Made by a program: the position numbers and the translations under genes. Source: Streptomyces longisporoflavus (GTDB lineage: Bacteria; Actinomycetota; Actinomycetes; Streptomycetales; Streptomycetaceae). From it: a stretch of 64,000 bases of DNA. Where the stretch lies: the NCBI RefSeq assembly GCF_014649775.1, contig NZ_BMTR01000014.1:208602-272601 (forward strand), written 5' to 3'. Shown piece after piece: positions 62,283 through 64,000 of the stretch; position 1 is the stretch's first letter; each line of letters starts with the position of its first letter. The notes beneath the pieces were generated by a model. That model searched no databases and had not been told where the DNA came from. It worked only from the letters and a program-made list of their open reading frames with translations.

Positions 62283-62780
62283 TCAGGCGTCGAGAACCTG
62301 CCCGGCGCGCTTCACGACGGGAGCTTCGACGCTCCACGGGAAGTTGATCCAGTCGTCGGTGCGCTTCCAGACGTACTCGCACTTCACGAGCGACTGCGAC
62401 TTCTCGTAGATGACGGCGGACCGCACCTCCGCCACGTGGTCGAGGCAGAAGTCGTGCACGAGCTTCAGCGTCTTGCCGGTGTCGGCGACGTCATCGGCGA
62501 TCAGCACCTTCTTGTCGGTGAAGTCGATCGCGTTCGGCACGGGCGCGAGCATGACGGGCATCTCCAGGGTCGTCCCGACGCCCGTGTAGAACTCGACGTT
62601 CACCAGGTGGATGTTCTTGCAGTCGAGCGCGTACGCGAGCCCGCCCGCGACGAAGACGCCACCGCGGGCGATGGAGATGATGATGTCGGGCTCGTACCCG
62701 TCGTCGGCGATGGTCTGCGCGAGCTCACGCACCGCGTCGCCGAACTTCTCGTACGTAAGGTTCTCGCGCACGTCACTCAT
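62283..62780 (-). CDS. Purine-type phosphoribosyltransferase family protein
   Basis: 165 residues. The PRPP loop is KVLIADDVADTGKTLKL, with the IISIARGGVFVAGGLAY pyrophosphate region and a hood ending in CEYVWKRTDDWINFPW. The sequence is of the xanthine/hypoxanthine phosphoribosyltransferase group and may salvage a purine base; the exact substrate is unclear. The ATG at 62778-62780 is eight bases after the dcd stop, implying one transcript. Confidence 0.9.
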   Translation of the reverse strand: MSDVRENLTYEKFGDAVRELAQTIADDGYEPDIIISIARGGVFVAGGLAYALDCKNIHLVNVEFYTGVGTTLEMPVMLAPVPNAIDFTDKKVLIADDVADTGKTLKLVHDFCLDHVAEVRSAVIYEKSQSLVKCEYVWKRTDDWINFPWSVEAPVVKRAGQVLDA

Positions 62781-62788
62781 GCTGGATG

Positions 62789-63364
62789 TCACACCTGGGT
62801 CCGATGGAAATTGAGGAAGGAACGGGAGGCGGTCGGCCCGCGCTGCCCTTGGTAACGCGATCCGTACCGCTCCGAGCCGTAGGGCGCCTCGGCGGGCGAC
62901 GACAGCCGGAACATGCACAGCTGGCCGATCTTCATGCCGGGCCAGAGCTTGATGGGCAGTGTCGCGAGATTGGAGAGCTCCAGCGTCACGTGCCCGGAGA
63001 AGCCGGGGTCGATGAAACCGGCCGTGGAATGTGTCACAAGCCCGAGCCGTCCCAGGCTGGACTTCCCCTCCAGCCTGCTCGCGAGGTCGTCGGGCAGGCT
63101 GATGACCTCGTGCGTGGAGGCGAGAACGAACTCTCCGGGGTGCAGGATGAACGGCTCGTCGCCCTCGGGCTCGACGAGCCGCGTCAGGTCTGCCTGCTCC
63201 ACGGAGGGGTCGATGTGGGGGTAGCGGTGGTTCTCGAACACCCGGAAGTAGCGGTCGAGCCGCACATCGATGCTTGAGGGCTGCACCATGGATTCGTCGT
63301 ACGGATCGATCCGTACTCGTCCGGCGTCGATCTCGGCCCGGATGTCCTTGTCTGAGAGAAGCAC
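62789..63364 (-). CDS. dcd: dCTP deaminase
   Basis: 191 residues, normal length. Converts dCTP to dUTP for thymidylate synthesis. Recognised by IDPYDESMVQPSSIDVRLDRYFRVF, LEGKSSLGRLGLVTHSTAGFIDPGFSGHVTLELSN with the catalytic Glu, and the C-terminal RYGSRYQGQRGPTASR. The GTG at 63362-63364 has TATCCT six bases upstream on the minus strand, a leaderless layout. It leads the phosphoribosyltransferase gene. Confidence 0.96.
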   Translation of the reverse strand: MLLSDKDIRAEIDAGRVRIDPYDESMVQPSSIDVRLDRYFRVFENHRYPHIDPSVEQADLTRLVEPEGDEPFILHPGEFVLASTHEVISLPDDLASRLEGKSSLGRLGLVTHSTAGFIDPGFSGHVTLELSNLATLPIKLWPGMKIGQLCMFRLSSPAEAPYGSERYGSRYQGQRGPTASRSFLNFHRTQV

Positions 63365-63481
63365 GCACCGAGGATACGCAGAGCGCGCGGGCCCGCCCCA
63401 ATCGGACGCCCCCGCGCGCTGCGGTCCTCTGCTCTCCCTGTCCTTCCCCGCGTCCTTTGCCGCGTCTCCCCGCGCCCCTCG

Positions 63482-63670
63482 CTACTGCTTCTGCGACGCG
63501 ACCGGCACGGCATGCCGCAACCGGGCGCAACGCGGACAGCGGATGAGGCGGCCGGGTCCGAGCCGGTCGGCCTTCTGCATCGGGAACGAAGCAGTGCTGA
63601 ACACGTGCCCTTCGGCACATCGGACGACGGTGCGCTCCATCAAGTCCTCGAGTCCCTTCCCCAAAGCCAT
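63482..63670 (-). CDS. Small Cys/His-rich, zinc-ribbon-like protein
   Basis: 62 residues. Sequence includes VVRCAEGHVFSTASFPMQKADRLGPGRLIRCPRCARLRHAV, a CxxGH...CPxC pattern that fits a single zinc-binding site. No signal peptide. The ATG at 63668-63670 is taken because the conserved-looking part begins there; the longer upstream frame is Arg/Gly/Pro shadow sequence. Function unknown; a nucleic-acid or protein-binding ribbon is possible. Confidence 0.7.
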   Translation of the reverse strand: MALGKGLEDLMERTVVRCAEGHVFSTASFPMQKADRLGPGRLIRCPRCARLRHAVPVASQKQ

Positions 63671-63912
63671 AGTTGAGCTCGTAACTCGCCGCACTCCGCT
63701 CGCGAGCGAGCCGACGACGAGAGGCCACATTACGGGACGAATGGGGCGCCCCTCCAGGCGGCACTCCGGCCCTTCACGGTACGCCCCAACTCCCGCGCCC
63801 CGCAGAGCCATCCACGCCCCGGACAGCACGAAGACCCCGGCGCAAAAGCGCTCGGGGCCGGGGATGAGGTAGAGTGTGCGACGTTACGACACCGTCACAG
63901 GCGGCGTCTTTC

Positions 63913-63986
63913 GCGGGTGTAGTTTAGTGGTAGAACATCAGCTTCCCAAGCTGAGAGTGCGAGTTCGATTCTCGTCACCCGCTCCA
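63913..63986 (+). tRNA. tRNA-Gly (anticodon CCC)
   Basis: A full cloverleaf: acceptor GCGGGTG pairs with CACCCGC, the D arm contains TAGTTTAGTGGTAGAAC, the anticodon loop TTCCCAA gives anticodon CCC for GGG codons, and the T loop TTCGATT follows GCGAG. Discriminator T and an encoded CCA end the gene at 63986. Confidence 0.96.
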
Positions 63987-64000
63987 CACTTGAGGCCCAG

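Overview
The window is high-GC actinobacterial DNA and almost certainly comes from a Streptomyces chromosome. Evidence for this includes the very GC-rich third codon positions, GTG and TTG starts, many leaderless TANNNT-N6-8-start promoters, an HspR-controlled dnaK operon, DUF397/XRE/ATPase sporulation-type modules and a core gene order I recall from Streptomyces (purA, kynurenine genes, fba, pyrE, spermidine-synthase-like, clpB, dnaK-grpE-dnaJ-hspR, dcd, tRNA-Gly). The species cannot be named from the sequence alone.

Layout. 1-5.7 kb: a truncated unknown gene, a glycosyltransferase fused to a polytopic membrane domain, a GntR regulator, a class III aminotransferase and a small exported protein. 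5.8-12.7 kb: an OmpR/HisKA two-component pair convergent with a DUF4956/VTC-domain pair, a DJ-1/PfpI-MarR operon behind a duplicated operator-like motif, and a membrane Ser/Thr kinase. 12.7-21.7 kb: purA, a diacylglycerol-kinase-like protein, a MarR-type regulator divergent from an ABC exporter around a 16-bp palindrome, a NarL-type two-component system and a P450. 21.7-27.2 kb: a complete tryptophan-to-anthranilate (kynurenine) gene set, DUF3151, fba and pyrE, separated by strong hairpins. 27.2-37.1 kb: aldose epimerase, a 322-bp repeat element with 27-bp perfect terminal inverted repeats, an SRPBCC protein, a membrane spermidine-synthase-like protein with DUF2617, a small Gly/Cys-rich membrane protein, a class I aminotransferase, YbjN, clpB and a PPOX-fold protein.

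37.2-44.4 kb is an accessory island. It holds a 58-residue exported peptide with a duplicated DLGWH pentad, translationally coupled to a Rieske-like protein whose cluster-binding loops are missing. Divergent from this pair are three tandem paralogous LuxR-HTH regulators. Uma2, an anti-sigma-type ATPase, an XRE/DUF5753 regulator and two near-identical DUF397 genes follow. The peptide/Rieske/regulator block is the best candidate for an undescribed system.

44.5-51.5 kb: hspR, dnaJ, grpE and dnaK with a perfect HAIR operator and a second degenerate one, then an EtfD-like Fe-S membrane oxidoreductase. 51.6-61.0 kb: five consecutive FG-GAP beta-propeller secreted proteins (one lipoprotein, four Sec substrates) with tandem repeats between them. 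61.2-64.0 kb: a Yip1-family protein, a phosphoribosyltransferase-dcd pair, a small Cys/His protein and tRNA-Gly(CCC).

All calls are from reading the sequence; family names rest on motif recognition and no database search was run.
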